Made by a program: the position numbers and the translations under genes. Source: DASVEE01 sp036380735 (GTDB lineage Bacteria; Acidobacteriota; Thermoanaerobaculia; Gp7-AA8). Taken from it: a stretch of 64,000 nt of DNA. How positions within the stretch are numbered: position 1 is the first letter of the stretch; each line of letters begins with the position of its first letter. Below are positions 41,953-50,777 of this stretch, piece after piece. The stretch is from the NCBI GenBank assembly GCA_036380735.1, contig DASVEE010000075.1:1-64000 (forward strand), read 5' to 3'. The notes below the pieces were generated by a model. That model was given only the letters and a program-made list of their open reading frames with translations, did no database searches and had not been told where the DNA came from.

Positions 41953-43620
41953 ATGGCAACAGTCAAAAAGACACAGAAGTGGACCTTCTCGCTCACGCTG
42001 CTCGTCGCCATCACCGGCGCCACGCTGTTCGGCGGTTTCTACGGGAACCGGTTGTTCGGCGCGCCGATGGAGAGTGAGCTCAACAAGAGGATCAAGGAGT
42101 ACACCGATCTTCTGAACGCCGTCACCGCCTGGTCGCCCGAGGACATCGGGTCCGACAAGTTCGTGTACGCGTCCATCGACGGCATGCTGCGGAACCTCGA
42201 TCCGCACACGTCGTTCCTCGAGCCGAAAGAGTATTCGGACATGCAGGATCGCCAGAAGGGGACGTTCTACGGCCTCGGCATCCTCGTGACGAAGCGCAAT
42301 GACCAGGTCACGGTCATCACGCCGCTCGAAGGCACGCCCGCGGCGCGTCTCGGCGTCCGCGCCGGCGACGTCATCGCCGAGGTGGAGGGCGTCCCGACGG
42401 ACGACCTGCCGCTCGACGACGTCGTCAAGCGCCTCAAGGGACCGAAGGGCACCACGGTCCACATCAAGATCCAGCGCGTCGGCATCCAGGAGCCGATTCC
42501 GCTGACGATCGTGCGCGCGGCGATCCCCACCAACTCGATCTCCAACACGCTGATGATCCGTCCGGGTGTCGGCTACGTCCGCATCAAGGACTTCACCAGC
42601 ACGACGGTGCGCGAGCTCGACGAAGCGATCGTCACCCTGCGCGAGCAGGGGATGAAGCAGCTCGTGCTCGACCTCCGCGGCAACCCGGGCGGCCTCCTCG
42701 ACGCGGCCGTGGGCGTCTCCGACCACTTCCTCGAGAAGGGGCAGATGGTCGTCTACACCAAGGGACGCACGGCTGATTCGGCGCAGGAGTTCCTCGCGCC
42801 GGGCAAGCAGGAGAAGACGGATGTCCCCGTCGTCGTCCTCGTGAACCGCGGCAGCGCCTCGGCCTCCGAGATCGTCGCCGGCGCCATCCAGGATCACGAC
42901 CGCGGTCTCGTCGTCGGTGAGACGAGCTGGGGCAAGGGCCTCGTGCAGAGCGTCTACACGCTGCAGTACGGCGCCGGTCTCGCGCTCACCACTTCCAAGT
43001 ACTTCACCCCCGCGGGCCGCAACATCCAGCGCGACTACAGCTCGTTCTACGACTACTACGTCGCCGACGAGACGGAGAACGGGCCGGAAGTGCCGCTCGA
43101 GCAACGCAAGCAGTTCAAGACCGACACCGGCCGCGTCGTCTACGGCGGCGGCGGCATCACGCCCGACTACATCGTCAAACAGCCGCAGCTCTCGCGCACC
43201 ACGCAGCTGCTCGAAGTCCGCAGCGCGATCTTCAACTACGCCGTCGAGTACGCGGCGAAGCATCCCGGCCTCACCAAGGAGATGGAGATCACGCCGCAGC
43301 TCGTCGAGGAATTCGTCCGCTACGCGGTCGAGAAAGAGATCGCGCCGGCCGCCGAGATCCGCGACACGCTCAACAAGCCCGAAGACCGCAAGTACATCCA
43401 GCGCGCTTTGAAGGCGGAGATCGTCGCCGCGAAGTTCGGCTACGACGCCTCGTACCCGTACCGTCTGCAGGGCGACGCGCAGGTCGAAAAGGCTCTGGAG
43501 CTCTTCCCCGAAGCACAGAAGCTCGCGACCGTCGCCGCCAGTACACGCGGCGATCACGAGCCGCGCGCGAACAACGACCGGCAGGCTCGCGCCGCCCAGG
43601 CAGCTCCGAAAACACGTTGA
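41953..43620 (+). CDS. C-terminal processing peptidase (S41, CtpA/Prc type)
   Basis: 555 aa from ATG 41953. A membrane anchor near the N-terminus (FSLTLLVAITGATLFGGFYG) is followed by a short helical region with the usual ASIDGMLRNLDPHTSFL, a PDZ domain (about 95-180, GTFYGLGILVTKRNDQV) and the S41 core. The catalytic dyad is Ser303 (RGSASASEI) and Lys328 (SWGKGLVQ), spaced 25 residues as in Tsp/D1P. It processes periplasmic or membrane proteins from the C-terminus. The C-terminal 170 residues extend the core. Divergent from tatBC. Confidence 0.93.
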   Translation: MATVKKTQKWTFSLTLLVAITGATLFGGFYGNRLFGAPMESELNKRIKEYTDLLNAVTAWSPEDIGSDKFVYASIDGMLRNLDPHTSFLEPKEYSDMQDRQKGTFYGLGILVTKRNDQVTVITPLEGTPAARLGVRAGDVIAEVEGVPTDDLPLDDVVKRLKGPKGTTVHIKIQRVGIQEPIPLTIVRAAIPTNSISNTLMIRPGVGYVRIKDFTSTTVRELDEAIVTLREQGMKQLVLDLRGNPGGLLDAAVGVSDHFLEKGQMVVYTKGRTADSAQEFLAPGKQEKTDVPVVVLVNRGSASASEIVAGAIQDHDRGLVVGETSWGKGLVQSVYTLQYGAGLALTTSKYFTPAGRNIQRDYSSFYDYYVADETENGPEVPLEQRKQFKTDTGRVVYGGGGITPDYIVKQPQLSRTTQLLEVRSAIFNYAVEYAAKHPGLTKEMEITPQLVEEFVRYAVEKEIAPAAEIRDTLNKPEDRKYIQRALKAEIVAAKFGYDASYPYRLQGDAQVEKALELFPEAQKLATVAASTRGDHEPRANNDRQARAAQAAPKTR

Positions 43621-43633
43621 TGCACAAAGAATG

Positions 43634-43730
43634 AGCGGCAGACTTTCGAGTCTGTCGCTCGACAGACTTTTGCGTCTGTCCCTTGACAGTTGGCGGCTGG
43701 CAGGACGTAATGCCAGCCGCTAATTTTTTT
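43634..43730 (+). terminator. Hairpins and rho-independent terminator after the protease gene
   Basis: Two small hairpins (AGCGGCAGACT/AGTCTGTCGCT at 43634-43659; GACAGAC/GTCTGTC at 43661-43680) precede a strong terminator at 43693-43730: GCGGCTGGCA, 8-base loop, TGCCAGCCGC, then TAATTTTTTT. Confidence 0.9.
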
Positions 43731-43787
43731 GGCGAGATTCTTGTGTTAACGTGTCGCCGCTTTTTCGAACGGAGATCCTGAACGAAC

Positions 43788-44072
43788 ATGCCTGAGTTGG
43801 GGAAAAAGTACACCTGCTATAGCTGCCACACGAAGTTTTACGACCTCGGCAAGCCCGTTCCCACCTGCCCGAAGTGCGGTGCCGATCAGCGCGATGCCGA
43901 AGAGGCGCCGCTCTACACGCCGACGCGCGGACGCCGCGTCGTCGAGGAGCCGGTCGAGGACGAGGAATTCACGCCACAGAGCGAGGCCGCGACCGAGTCG
44001 GATGAAGAGGGCGAATTCGTCCCCGAGGCCGATCGCGAAGAAGAAGCCGAAGAAGAAGAAGAAGAGTACTAG
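43788..44072 (+). CDS. Zinc-ribbon protein with acidic tail (FYDLN-acid family)
   Basis: 94 aa from ATG 43788. The N-terminus PELGKKYTCYSCHTKFYDL with C-x2-C and the later CPKCGAD form a zinc ribbon, matching the TIGR02300/FYDLN-acid family. Residues 45-94 are strongly acidic (ending EEEAEEEEEEY). The function of the family is unknown; a nucleic-acid or ribosome-associated role has been proposed on structure only. First of a plus-strand group with LemA and two TPM proteins. Confidence 0.85.
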   Translation: MPELGKKYTCYSCHTKFYDLGKPVPTCPKCGADQRDAEEAPLYTPTRGRRVVEEPVEDEEFTPQSEAATESDEEGEFVPEADREEEAEEEEEEY

Positions 44073-44093
44073 TCGTATCCGGAGGTCGTTGTC

Positions 44094-44750
44094 ATGCGGA
44101 ACGCAGGTCTGCTGGGCTGCATCGGCGTCATTCTCGTTGTGCTCATCATCGGCGGCATCTGGTTCGTCGGCATGCGCAACACCATCGTCGGCCTGGACGA
44201 ACAGGTCAACCAGCAGTGGGCGCAGGTCGAGAGCCAGTATCAGCGGCGCTATGACCTGATCCCGAACCTCGTGCGGACCGTGCAGGGCGCGGCCAACTTC
44301 GAGAAGTCGACGCTCGAAGCGGTCGTCAATGCACGTGCACGCGTGGGCCAGGTGCAGCTCCCCGCGGGGGCAGGCGGCGGCCCGCCGGTCGCCGGCGGCA
44401 TCACCGACAACGAACAGGCGATGCAGCAGTACGCCGCCGCGCAGACGCAGCTCGGCAGCGCGATCTCGCGGCTGCTCGTCGTCAGCGAGGCGTATCCGAC
44501 GCTCCGCTCGAACGAGAACTTCCTCAACCTGCAGTCGCAGCTCGAGGGGACGGAGAACCGCATCGCCGTCGAGCGGCAGAACTACAACGAGGCGGCGCAG
44601 CGGTTCAACACCGCGGTGCGGCGCTTCCCGGCGAGCCTCGTCGCCGGCAGCTTCAAACAGAAGGCGTACTTCCGCGGTACGCCCGGGTCGCAGAACGCAC
44701 CCGAGGTCAACTTCGACAACTTCGGCAACACGACCACCACGGCGCGGTAG
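44094..44750 (+). CDS. LemA-family membrane protein
   Basis: 218 aa from ATG 44094. An N-terminal membrane helix (LGCIGVILVVLIIGGIWFV) is followed by the LemA four-helix domain with QVNQQWAQVESQYQRRYDLIPNL, the family signature, and RIAVERQNYNEAAQRFN. The domain faces the outside. LemA proteins are nearly always encoded beside TPM-domain proteins, as here, but their function is unsettled. 21 bases after the zinc-ribbon gene and 12 bases before the TPM gene. Confidence 0.93.
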   Translation: MRNAGLLGCIGVILVVLIIGGIWFVGMRNTIVGLDEQVNQQWAQVESQYQRRYDLIPNLVRTVQGAANFEKSTLEAVVNARARVGQVQLPAGAGGGPPVAGGITDNEQAMQQYAAAQTQLGSAISRLLVVSEAYPTLRSNENFLNLQSQLEGTENRIAVERQNYNEAAQRFNTAVRRFPASLVAGSFKQKAYFRGTPGSQNAPEVNFDNFGNTTTTAR

Positions 44751-44762
44751 AGGCGCACATCC

Positions 44763-45572
44763 GTGCGCCGACACCTCGTTTCCCTGTTTCTTTTCCTGGT
44801 GGCGCCAGCGCTTTTCGCGCTGGACGTCCCGCCGCGCCCGAACCGCTGGTTCACCGACACCGCGGGCGTCGTCAGCACCACGCAGGCGTCGCTGCTCGAC
44901 CGCAAGCTGCAGGACTTCGAGCAGTCCTCCGGTGCGCAGTTCCTCATCTACGTGCTGCCGACGATCGGCAACGACTCCATCGAGTCGTTCACGCAGCGCG
45001 CGGCGACGCAGTGGGGCGCGGGCCAGAGCAAGTACAACAACGGCCTGGTGATCTTCGTCTTCGTGCAGGAGAGGAAGATCCGCTTCGAGGTCGGGTACGG
45101 ACTCGAAGGGGCCATCACCGACGCGTTTTCCGCGACGGTCATCCGCAACGTCATCGCGCCGCATTTCCAGCAGAACGACTACTACGCCGGCTTGAGCGCC
45201 GGTGCCGATGCCGTCATCGCCAAGGTGCGTGGTGAAGAAGCGCCCGTGGCGCCGCTGAATCCGCGTGGCCAGCAGCCGCAGGGCCGGCCGCTTCCGACCG
45301 GCGGCGGAGGAGGTGGCGTCAGTTTCGGCACCATCCTCTTCATCCTCTTCATCATCTTCTTCGTCATCGCGCCGATGCTCGGCGGACGGCGGCGTCGTGG
45401 CGGTGGCTGCAACGGCTGCATGATCCCCTTCTTTCTCTTTCCCGGCGGAGGAGGCGGCATGACGTTCGGCGGCGGCGGGGGAGGCTTCGGTGGCGGAGGC
45501 GGCGGATTTGGCGGCGGCTTCGAAGGCGGCGGCGGCAGGTTCGGCGGCGGCGGCGCCACCGGCGGCTGGTAA
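44763..45572 (+). CDS. TPM-domain membrane protein (YgcG-like) with Gly-rich tail
   Basis: 269 aa from GTG 44763. A signal peptide (MRRHLVSLFLFLVAPALFAL), then a TPM domain (about 30-165, with WFTDTAGVVSTTQ and VGYGLEGAITDAF), one membrane segment (FGTILFILFIIFFVIAPMLGG) and a C-terminus rich in Gly. TPM proteins in LemA clusters are thought to act in envelope repair or signalling. The Gly tail (about 60 residues) is usual in this family. Confidence 0.9.
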   Translation: MRRHLVSLFLFLVAPALFALDVPPRPNRWFTDTAGVVSTTQASLLDRKLQDFEQSSGAQFLIYVLPTIGNDSIESFTQRAATQWGAGQSKYNNGLVIFVFVQERKIRFEVGYGLEGAITDAFSATVIRNVIAPHFQQNDYYAGLSAGADAVIAKVRGEEAPVAPLNPRGQQPQGRPLPTGGGGGGVSFGTILFILFIIFFVIAPMLGGRRRRGGGCNGCMIPFFLFPGGGGGMTFGGGGGGFGGGGGGFGGGFEGGGGRFGGGGATGGW

Positions 45573-45590
45573 TCTCAGGATGAGAATCGA

Positions 45591-46046
45591 ATGAAACAGA
45601 AAGAGTTCCTCGAAAAGCTCGACCAGCCGCGCATCGTCGAAGCCATCGCGCACGCCGAAGGGCTCACCTCGGGTGAGATCCGCGTGCACGTCCAGCCGCG
45701 CGCCCGCGGCGAGATCCGCGAAGTCGCGGAGCGCACGTTCGAGCGCCTCGGCATGGCCAAGACGGAGCTGCGCAACGGCGTCCTCCTCTTCATCGCCTGC
45801 GAGGAACAGCGCTTCGTCATCCTCGGCGACAGCGGCATCAACGCCCAGGTGCCTGCCGGTTTCTGGGACGAGATCGCGGCCAGACTCACGATTCGCTTCA
45901 AGGCAGGGGAGCTGACCGATGGCATCGTCGAAGCGATCCAAAGCGCCGGCGAAGAGCTCCGGCACTACTTCCCCCGCGCCGCCGACGACGTCAACGAGCT
46001 CACCAACGACATCAACATCGACCACCACGACGACCATCATCACTGA
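45591..46046 (+). CDS. Small TPM-domain protein with His-rich end
   Basis: 151 aa from ATG 45591, without signal peptide. A single TPM-like domain (EGLTSGEIRVHVQPRARG, NGVLLFIACEEQRFVILGD) and a C-terminal His/Asp-rich end (DINIDHHDDHHH) that could bind metal. It seems to be a cytosolic-facing companion of the preceding TPM protein. Its 3' 128 bases overlap, in another frame, the only canonical start available to folK. Confidence 0.85.
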   Translation: MKQKEFLEKLDQPRIVEAIAHAEGLTSGEIRVHVQPRARGEIREVAERTFERLGMAKTELRNGVLLFIACEEQRFVILGDSGINAQVPAGFWDEIAARLTIRFKAGELTDGIVEAIQSAGEELRHYFPRAADDVNELTNDINIDHHDDHHH

Positions 46047-46488
46047 GCAACGCGACTGTCCCGTCGTCATCGCGCTGGGCTCCAACCTCGGCGACCGCGC
46101 GCTGCACCTGCGCCGCGCCGTGCACGCCCTCGGCGCATTCGTGCGCGTCGTACGTGTCAGCTCCATTCACGAGACCGAGCCGGTCGACGCGCCGGCGGGA
46201 TCGCCGCCGTTCTTCAACATGGTCGTCGCCGGGACGACGCGGCTGTCCGCCCGCGCTTTGATGGAAGCGCTGCTGGAGGTCGAGCGCCGCGACGGCCGCG
46301 TGCGCCGCGGCGTGCGCAACGCGCCGCGCACCATCGACCTGGACCTGATCCTCTACGGCGCGTACCTGATCCGCAGCGCCGCCCTGGTGGTGCCGCACCC
46401 GCGCTACCGCGAACGGGAGTTCGTGATGGCCCCCTTGCGCGAGCTGCGTCTGGGCTGGCGCGACCCGCGCAGCGGCGAACCGCTATAG
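45919..46488 (+). CDS. folK: 2-amino-4-hydroxy-6-hydroxymethyldihydropteridine diphosphokinase
   Basis: Makes the pterin diphosphate for folate synthesis. The HPPK core begins near base 46063 (VVIALGSNLGDRA), with VSSIHETEPV, NAPRTIDLDLILYG (the Asp pair for metal) and VVPHPRYREREFV. The only ATG/GTG/TTG in this frame before the core is ATG 45919, inside the upstream gene, which would add a Ser/Thr-rich leader of about 48 residues that no HPPK needs. A rare start codon (for example ATC 46036-46041) after reinitiation at the upstream stop is the alternative. A 9-bp array begins one base after the stop. Confidence 0.85.
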   Translation: MASSKRSKAPAKSSGTTSPAPPTTSTSSPTTSTSTTTTTIITEQRDCPVVIALGSNLGDRALHLRRAVHALGAFVRVVRVSSIHETEPVDAPAGSPPFFNMVVAGTTRLSARALMEALLEVERRDGRVRRGVRNAPRTIDLDLILYGAYLIRSAALVVPHPRYREREFVMAPLRELRLGWRDPRSGEPL

Positions 46489-46602
46489 GGAACGATGGGA
46501 CGAATGGGACCGACGCCGCGTCGCTTTACTTTGCTTTGTTGCCCCTCTCCCCGGCTTTTGCGGGGAGAGGGTGGCGCGTAGCGCCGGGTGAGGGGCCGCG
46601 GC
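46489..46602. repeat. 9-bp array followed by a REP-like palindrome
   Basis: GGGAACGATGGGACGAATG starts right after the folK stop and holds about three units. At 46541-46602 lies CCCCTCTCCCCGG, mirrored by GGGGAGAGGG, and then GGCGCGTAGCGCC and GGGTGAGGGG, a REP-like unit that recurs three times at 51060-51560. Confidence 0.85.
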
Positions 46603-46614
46603 GCAGCGCTAAGG

Positions 46615-47400
46615 CTACTTCGTGCCGAACCCGCCGCCCAACTGCGTGTGCACCTGCGCGCGTGCGACGAACGTGGCGTTCGTCAGCACCGGGTAGGGGT
46701 TCACCATCTCGTCGTTGTCGTTGATGGCGAAGTGCAGGTGGGGCGGGGTGGACTTGGCGTTGCCGGTGTTGCCGACGTAGCCGAGGAGATCGCCGGCTTT
46801 CACTTCCATGCCTTCGTAGATGCCGGCGGCCCAGCGATCGAGGTGCGCGTAGTAGAACGACGTGCCGTTCTCCGTCGTCAGCCAGAGGCAAAGGCCGCCT
46901 TTCGGCTGCTCGCCGATGAAGCTGATGACGCCATCGGTCACGGCCACGAGCGGGGTGCCCTTCGGCGCGAAGATGTCGATGCCTTTGTGCTTGCGCTTCC
47001 CGCCGTCGCGCGGCTGGTGCCACGAATCGTAAAGCTGCCGGACGCGAACCCCGACGACCGGCATCTGCAGCCGCATCGTGGAGAGATCCGCGAACAGCTC
47101 GCGGGCGCGGTCGGCGAACTCCCGGTCGCGCTGCGCCTTCGCGCTCTTGCCGTCGGCCTTCTTCGGGGTGCGGTCCGCCTCGCGCGAGTTCGCGCGATTC
47201 AGATCGGCGCGAAGCTGCGCGATCAGGGCGCTGAACTCGTCGTCGTCACTCGCCGAAGGCGCCGAAGTGACGGCGGCAGCAGCGGGAGTAGCGGTAGGCT
47301 CGACGACGGTCGTCGTCGTCATGCAGGCGGTGAAGACAAAGGGAGTGCTCAGCAGCGCCATCCTGCCGACCCACCCACTGCGCACGCGAAGGAATTCCAT
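46615..47400 (-). CDS. M23-family metallopeptidase, putative lipoprotein
   Basis: 261 aa from ATG 47400 (TTG 47403 precedes it). N-terminal signal with FVFTAC (Cys about 26) suggests a lipoprotein, followed by an Ala/Thr linker and a helical region (40-115). The LytM domain has HKGIDIFAPKG (zinc His and Asp), YAHL and the HLHF motif (second zinc His). It would cleave or, if inactive, regulate peptidoglycan peptide bonds; the ligands look complete. Same strand as radA upstream, with 74 bases between. Confidence 0.88.
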   Translation of the reverse strand: MEFLRVRSGWVGRMALLSTPFVFTACMTTTTVVEPTATPAAAAVTSAPSASDDDEFSALIAQLRADLNRANSREADRTPKKADGKSAKAQRDREFADRARELFADLSTMRLQMPVVGVRVRQLYDSWHQPRDGGKRKHKGIDIFAPKGTPLVAVTDGVISFIGEQPKGGLCLWLTTENGTSFYYAHLDRWAAGIYEGMEVKAGDLLGYVGNTGNAKSTPPHLHFAINDNDEMVNPYPVLTNATFVARAQVHTQLGGGFGTK

Positions 47401-47476
47401 CAAATGTACCTGGGGACAAAATTTGACGACGCGTGGAGTGTAAGCGGGCGAAGCCGCGCTTGTAAAGTTTCGTCGT

Positions 47477-48826
47477 CTATTTGCGGAACAGAACTTCGCC
47501 GACTTCTTCCAGGCGCCGCACCGGCAGGATCTCGATGTCGGCGCGCAGCTCCACGGCGTTCGACTGCGGCACGATCACCCGTTTGAATCCGAGGGCCGCC
47601 GCTTCACGCGCGCGCAGGTCGGCCTGCGAAACGCTGCGGATCTCGCCGAGGAGACCGACTTCGCCGAACAGGACGACGTCGTGCGGGAGCGGCCGGTTGT
47701 GCTGCGACGACAGCACCGCGGCGATGACGCCGAGATCGAGCGCCGGCTCGTCCACCTGCAGGCCGCCGGCGATGTTGACGTAGATGTCGTGCTGGGCGAA
47801 GTTGCCGCCCCCTTTGCGCTCGAGCACCGCGAGGAGCAGCGACACGCGGTTCGAGTCGAGCCCCATGGCCATCCGCCGCGGCGAGGGGAAATGCGTCGGG
47901 GCGACGAGCGCCTGCATCTCGATGAGGAGAGGACGCGTCCCTTCGACGGCGGCGACGATCGCGGAGCCGGCCGACTGGCTGCGCTGCGAGATCAGGGCGG
48001 CCGAGGGGTTCGGCACTTCCTCCAGTCCGTCGTCGTGCATCTCGAACAGCGCCACCTCGTTCACCGGGCCGAAGCGGTTCTTGTAGGCGCGGATGACGCG
48101 GTAGTTCTGAAACTTCTCCCCTTCGAAGTAGAGGACCGTGTCGACGATGTGCTCCAGCGACTTCGGTCCGGCGATCGTCCCTTCCTTGGTGATGTGGCCG
48201 ATGAGGAAGATCGGGATGTTGAGCCGTTTGGCCGCCGTCATGAGGACGCCCGACGAGTCACGCACCTGGCCGACACTACCCGGTGTAGAACCGTTCGACG
48301 ACGTGTGGACCGTCTGAATCGAGTCGACGATCACCGCCACCGGCTTCAGTTTCTCCACCTCGGCCAGGATGCGCTCCACCGACGTCTCGGTGAAGAGGCG
48401 GATGTTTTCGCTCATCGTCCCGAGGCGCCGCGCGCGCATGGCGATCTGCCGCGGCGACTCTTCGCCGGAGACATAGAGCACCGGTCCATGCCGCGCCAGC
48501 TCCTGCGCGGCCTGCAGCAGCAGCGTCGACTTGCCGATGCCCGGCTCCCCGCCGACGAGCGTCACCGCGCCGATGACGAGCCCTCCGCCGAGGACGCGGT
48601 CGAGGCTGGGGATGTGCGTGGAGATGCGCGGCGCGACGTCGCCGTCGACGTCCGCAATGGCCATCGGCGCAGTGCCGCCGCTCATCGCGGTCGCCGGCCC
48701 GGCGGCCACCGGCTGCTCTTCCTGCGCGTAGGAGTTCCAGGCATTGCACTCCGGACAACGCCCCAGCCACTTGGTTGCCTGGTTGCCGCATTCGGTGCAG
48801 GAGTAGATGACCGCTTTCTTCGCCAC
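47477..48826 (-). CDS. radA: DNA repair protein RadA (Sms)
   Basis: 449 aa from GTG 48826, the point where the protein family begins. N-terminal zinc finger C-x2-C-x10-C-x2-C (YSCTECGNQATKWLGRCPEC), Walker A GEPGIGKST, RadA-specific KNRFG (YKNRFGPVNEVALFEM), and a C-terminal Lon-like domain. A RecA-like ATPase that helps branch migration of recombination intermediates. Complete. A 7-bp palindrome lies before its start. Confidence 0.95.
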   Translation of the reverse strand: MAKKAVIYSCTECGNQATKWLGRCPECNAWNSYAQEEQPVAAGPATAMSGGTAPMAIADVDGDVAPRISTHIPSLDRVLGGGLVIGAVTLVGGEPGIGKSTLLLQAAQELARHGPVLYVSGEESPRQIAMRARRLGTMSENIRLFTETSVERILAEVEKLKPVAVIVDSIQTVHTSSNGSTPGSVGQVRDSSGVLMTAAKRLNIPIFLIGHITKEGTIAGPKSLEHIVDTVLYFEGEKFQNYRVIRAYKNRFGPVNEVALFEMHDDGLEEVPNPSAALISQRSQSAGSAIVAAVEGTRPLLIEMQALVAPTHFPSPRRMAMGLDSNRVSLLLAVLERKGGGNFAQHDIYVNIAGGLQVDEPALDLGVIAAVLSSQHNRPLPHDVVLFGEVGLLGEIRSVSQADLRAREAAALGFKRVIVPQSNAVELRADIEILPVRRLEEVGEVLFRK

Positions 48827-48895
48827 GGTTGGATTGTACGCGGTGGTGTGGGAAGGGACGGCCACTCTACAAGCGGTGGAGTGGCCGCGGCGGGG

Positions 48896-48995
48896 GTTGG
48901 TTTTCGGTTGTTGGTTTTCGGTTTTCGGTGTTCCTTGGCGGAACCGCATCGCGTGGGGACACCAACAACCGAAAACCAAAAACCGAAAACAGCCC
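48896..48995. repeat. 7-bp (TTTTCGG) palindromic array
   Basis: GGTTTTCGGTTGTTGG and further units, spacer GTGTTCC to GGGACAC, then the complementary arm CAACAACCGAAAACC and so on. Same family as 39610-39703 and 58084-58184. It lies 12 bases from the end of the DUF1906-like gene and about 70 bases before the radA start. Confidence 0.9.
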
Positions 48996-49006
48996 CGGTC
49001 CCCCCG

Positions 49007-49735
49007 TCACCCCGCCGGAATGGCCAGCCTTCCGAGCAGCGACTCTTCCACTTCCAGGTCGGGGTTGATCCAGTCGTAGTCGATTTCGTCGCAGTCGATG
49101 GCGTACTGCCAGATCATGATCGGGAAGGGCAGCGGGTCGGCCGGCATCAGGAACGACGGGTCCCAATCGGGGTTGGGGCGGGTGCAGGCGCCGCTGCGCA
49201 TGCGGAAGACCCAGCCGCCTTCGCAGGGGAAGCCGAGCCGTTGCGCTTCGATGAGGGCGCGCCAGGTGGTGGGCTGGTTCTGGCGGCAGTACACCGCAGG
49301 CTGCACGGTGAAGCGCCCTTCGCTGATCGCGCGGCTGTGGCGCACCAGCGACGCCGACCAGCCGATGTAGTAATCGACGGAGAGGTTCGGATGGTCGGCG
49401 CCGGTGCCTTCGACGTCGAGAAACATCAGCAGCTCCGTCTTGACGCCGGCGAGATGCTCTTCGCCCATCGCCTGGACGAACGCTTCGACGTTCTCGATCG
49501 CGTCGGCCGCTCCCTGGGCCGCGGAGCCGGCGACGTTGCGCGTCTGCCGTGCGATCGGCAGCAGCCGGATGCGGTTGTCGCGCAGGATCTTCGCTTCGGT
49601 GCGCGGCTGAAAGTCTTCGGCGAAACCGGGACGCTTGAAGTAGCGCGCCCAGAACAGCGGCGTCATCCCCAGGCGGCGGCGGGCGACGTCGAGGCGCTGC
49701 TGCGTGACGGGAACGAAGGTGTCGATGCCGAACAT
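49007..49735 (-). CDS. DUF1906/glycoside-hydrolase-like TIM-barrel protein
   Basis: 242 aa from ATG 49735. Starts FGIDTFVPVTQQ; later FWARYF, ELLMFLDVEG and MIWQYAIDCDEIDYDWI. The pattern of a Gly-Ile-Asp start, acidic residues at the strand ends (LDVE) and IWQY resembles the GH25/DUF1906 (Rv2525c-like) barrel. Catalytic activity is uncertain. No signal peptide is present, which is unexpected for a wall hydrolase. It starts 7 bases after the asparaginase stop, so it is co-transcribed. Confidence 0.65.
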   Translation of the reverse strand: MFGIDTFVPVTQQRLDVARRRLGMTPLFWARYFKRPGFAEDFQPRTEAKILRDNRIRLLPIARQTRNVAGSAAQGAADAIENVEAFVQAMGEEHLAGVKTELLMFLDVEGTGADHPNLSVDYYIGWSASLVRHSRAISEGRFTVQPAVYCRQNQPTTWRALIEAQRLGFPCEGGWVFRMRSGACTRPNPDWDPSFLMPADPLPFPIMIWQYAIDCDEIDYDWINPDLEVEESLLGRLAIPAG

Positions 49736-49742
49736 GATTTCT

Positions 49743-50756
49743 TCATGTTAGCTCTCCACAAAGATCGCGCTGCATCTCTTTGGCCACGCGGTCCGGCCCC
49801 ATGCCCTGGCTGAACAGGTAATACAGCTTCGCCAGCGCCGCCTCGGCCGTCATGTCGCGGCCACTGAGCACACCGGCGCGCGCGAGCGCCGACCCGGCCG
49901 CGTACTCCTCGAGGTTCACCGTGCCTTCGAGGCATTGCGTGCAGTCGACGATGACCACGCCGCGCGCCGTCGCTTCTTCGAGCGCATCGAGAAACTCGCG
50001 ATCCTGATCCGGCCCGTTGCCGACGCCGTACGCCTCGAGCACCAGCCCCTGCAGCGGCGGCTGCAGCACGTTGCGCACGAGCTCGTGCGTGATGCCGGGG
50101 AAGAGGCGCAACGCACTGACGATGGGGCGCGCCAGCTCGCGCACTTCGAGCGCGCGGTCGTCCGCCGGCTGCTTCCGCACCCGCGCCCAGTCGATCTCGA
50201 TGGCGATGCCGACGTTGCCGAGCGGCGGAAAGTTCGGCGAGTCGAACGCGGCGAAGCCGTCCGCGCTCACCTTGGTGGAGCGGCACCCACGCAGCAGTTT
50301 CCCGCCGAAGTAGAGGCACACCTCGGGGATCGCGTAGTTCGAGGCGATCAGCAGCGACGTGATGAGGTTCTCGCGCGCATCGTTGCGCACTTCGCACAGC
50401 GGAATCTGCGAGCCGCTGATGATCACCGGCTTGCGCAGCCCATGCAGCATGAAGGGGAGGGCCGACGCCGTGTACGCCATCGTGTCGGTGCCGTGCAGTA
50501 CGACGAAGCCGTCGTACGCGTCGTAGTGCGCCGCCACGTCGTGCGCGATCTTCACCCACTCGCGCGGCGTCATGTTCGAGGAGTCGAGCAGCGGCTCGTA
50601 CTCATGGATCCGGAACTCCGGCATCGACGGATGCTGCAGCTCCGGCATGGCCTCCATCTGCTGCTGCAGGTAGCCCGGCTCCGGCTTGTAGCCGTCATCC
50701 GTGTGCCGCATGCCGATGGTCCCGCCGGTGTACGCGATGTAAACGCGTTTACGCAT
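49743..50756 (-). CDS. ansA: Type I L-asparaginase
   Basis: 337 aa from ATG 50756, the length of E. coli AnsA. First active-site motif YTGGTIGM (nucleophile Thr), second VVLHGTDTMAYTASAL (Thr-Asp), further Lys in GSQIPLCEVRNDARENL as in the cytoplasmic type I group. Hydrolyses asparagine to aspartate and ammonia in the cytoplasm; no signal peptide, consistent with type I. Its 5' side is a 1.2-kb repeat block, so its promoter lies close to or within repeats. Confidence 0.92.
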   Translation of the reverse strand: MRKRVYIAYTGGTIGMRHTDDGYKPEPGYLQQQMEAMPELQHPSMPEFRIHEYEPLLDSSNMTPREWVKIAHDVAAHYDAYDGFVVLHGTDTMAYTASALPFMLHGLRKPVIISGSQIPLCEVRNDARENLITSLLIASNYAIPEVCLYFGGKLLRGCRSTKVSADGFAAFDSPNFPPLGNVGIAIEIDWARVRKQPADDRALEVRELARPIVSALRLFPGITHELVRNVLQPPLQGLVLEAYGVGNGPDQDREFLDALEEATARGVVIVDCTQCLEGTVNLEEYAAGSALARAGVLSGRDMTAEAALAKLYYLFSQGMGPDRVAKEMQRDLCGELT

Positions 50757-50777
50757 TGGCCCGCACTCTATCTGATG

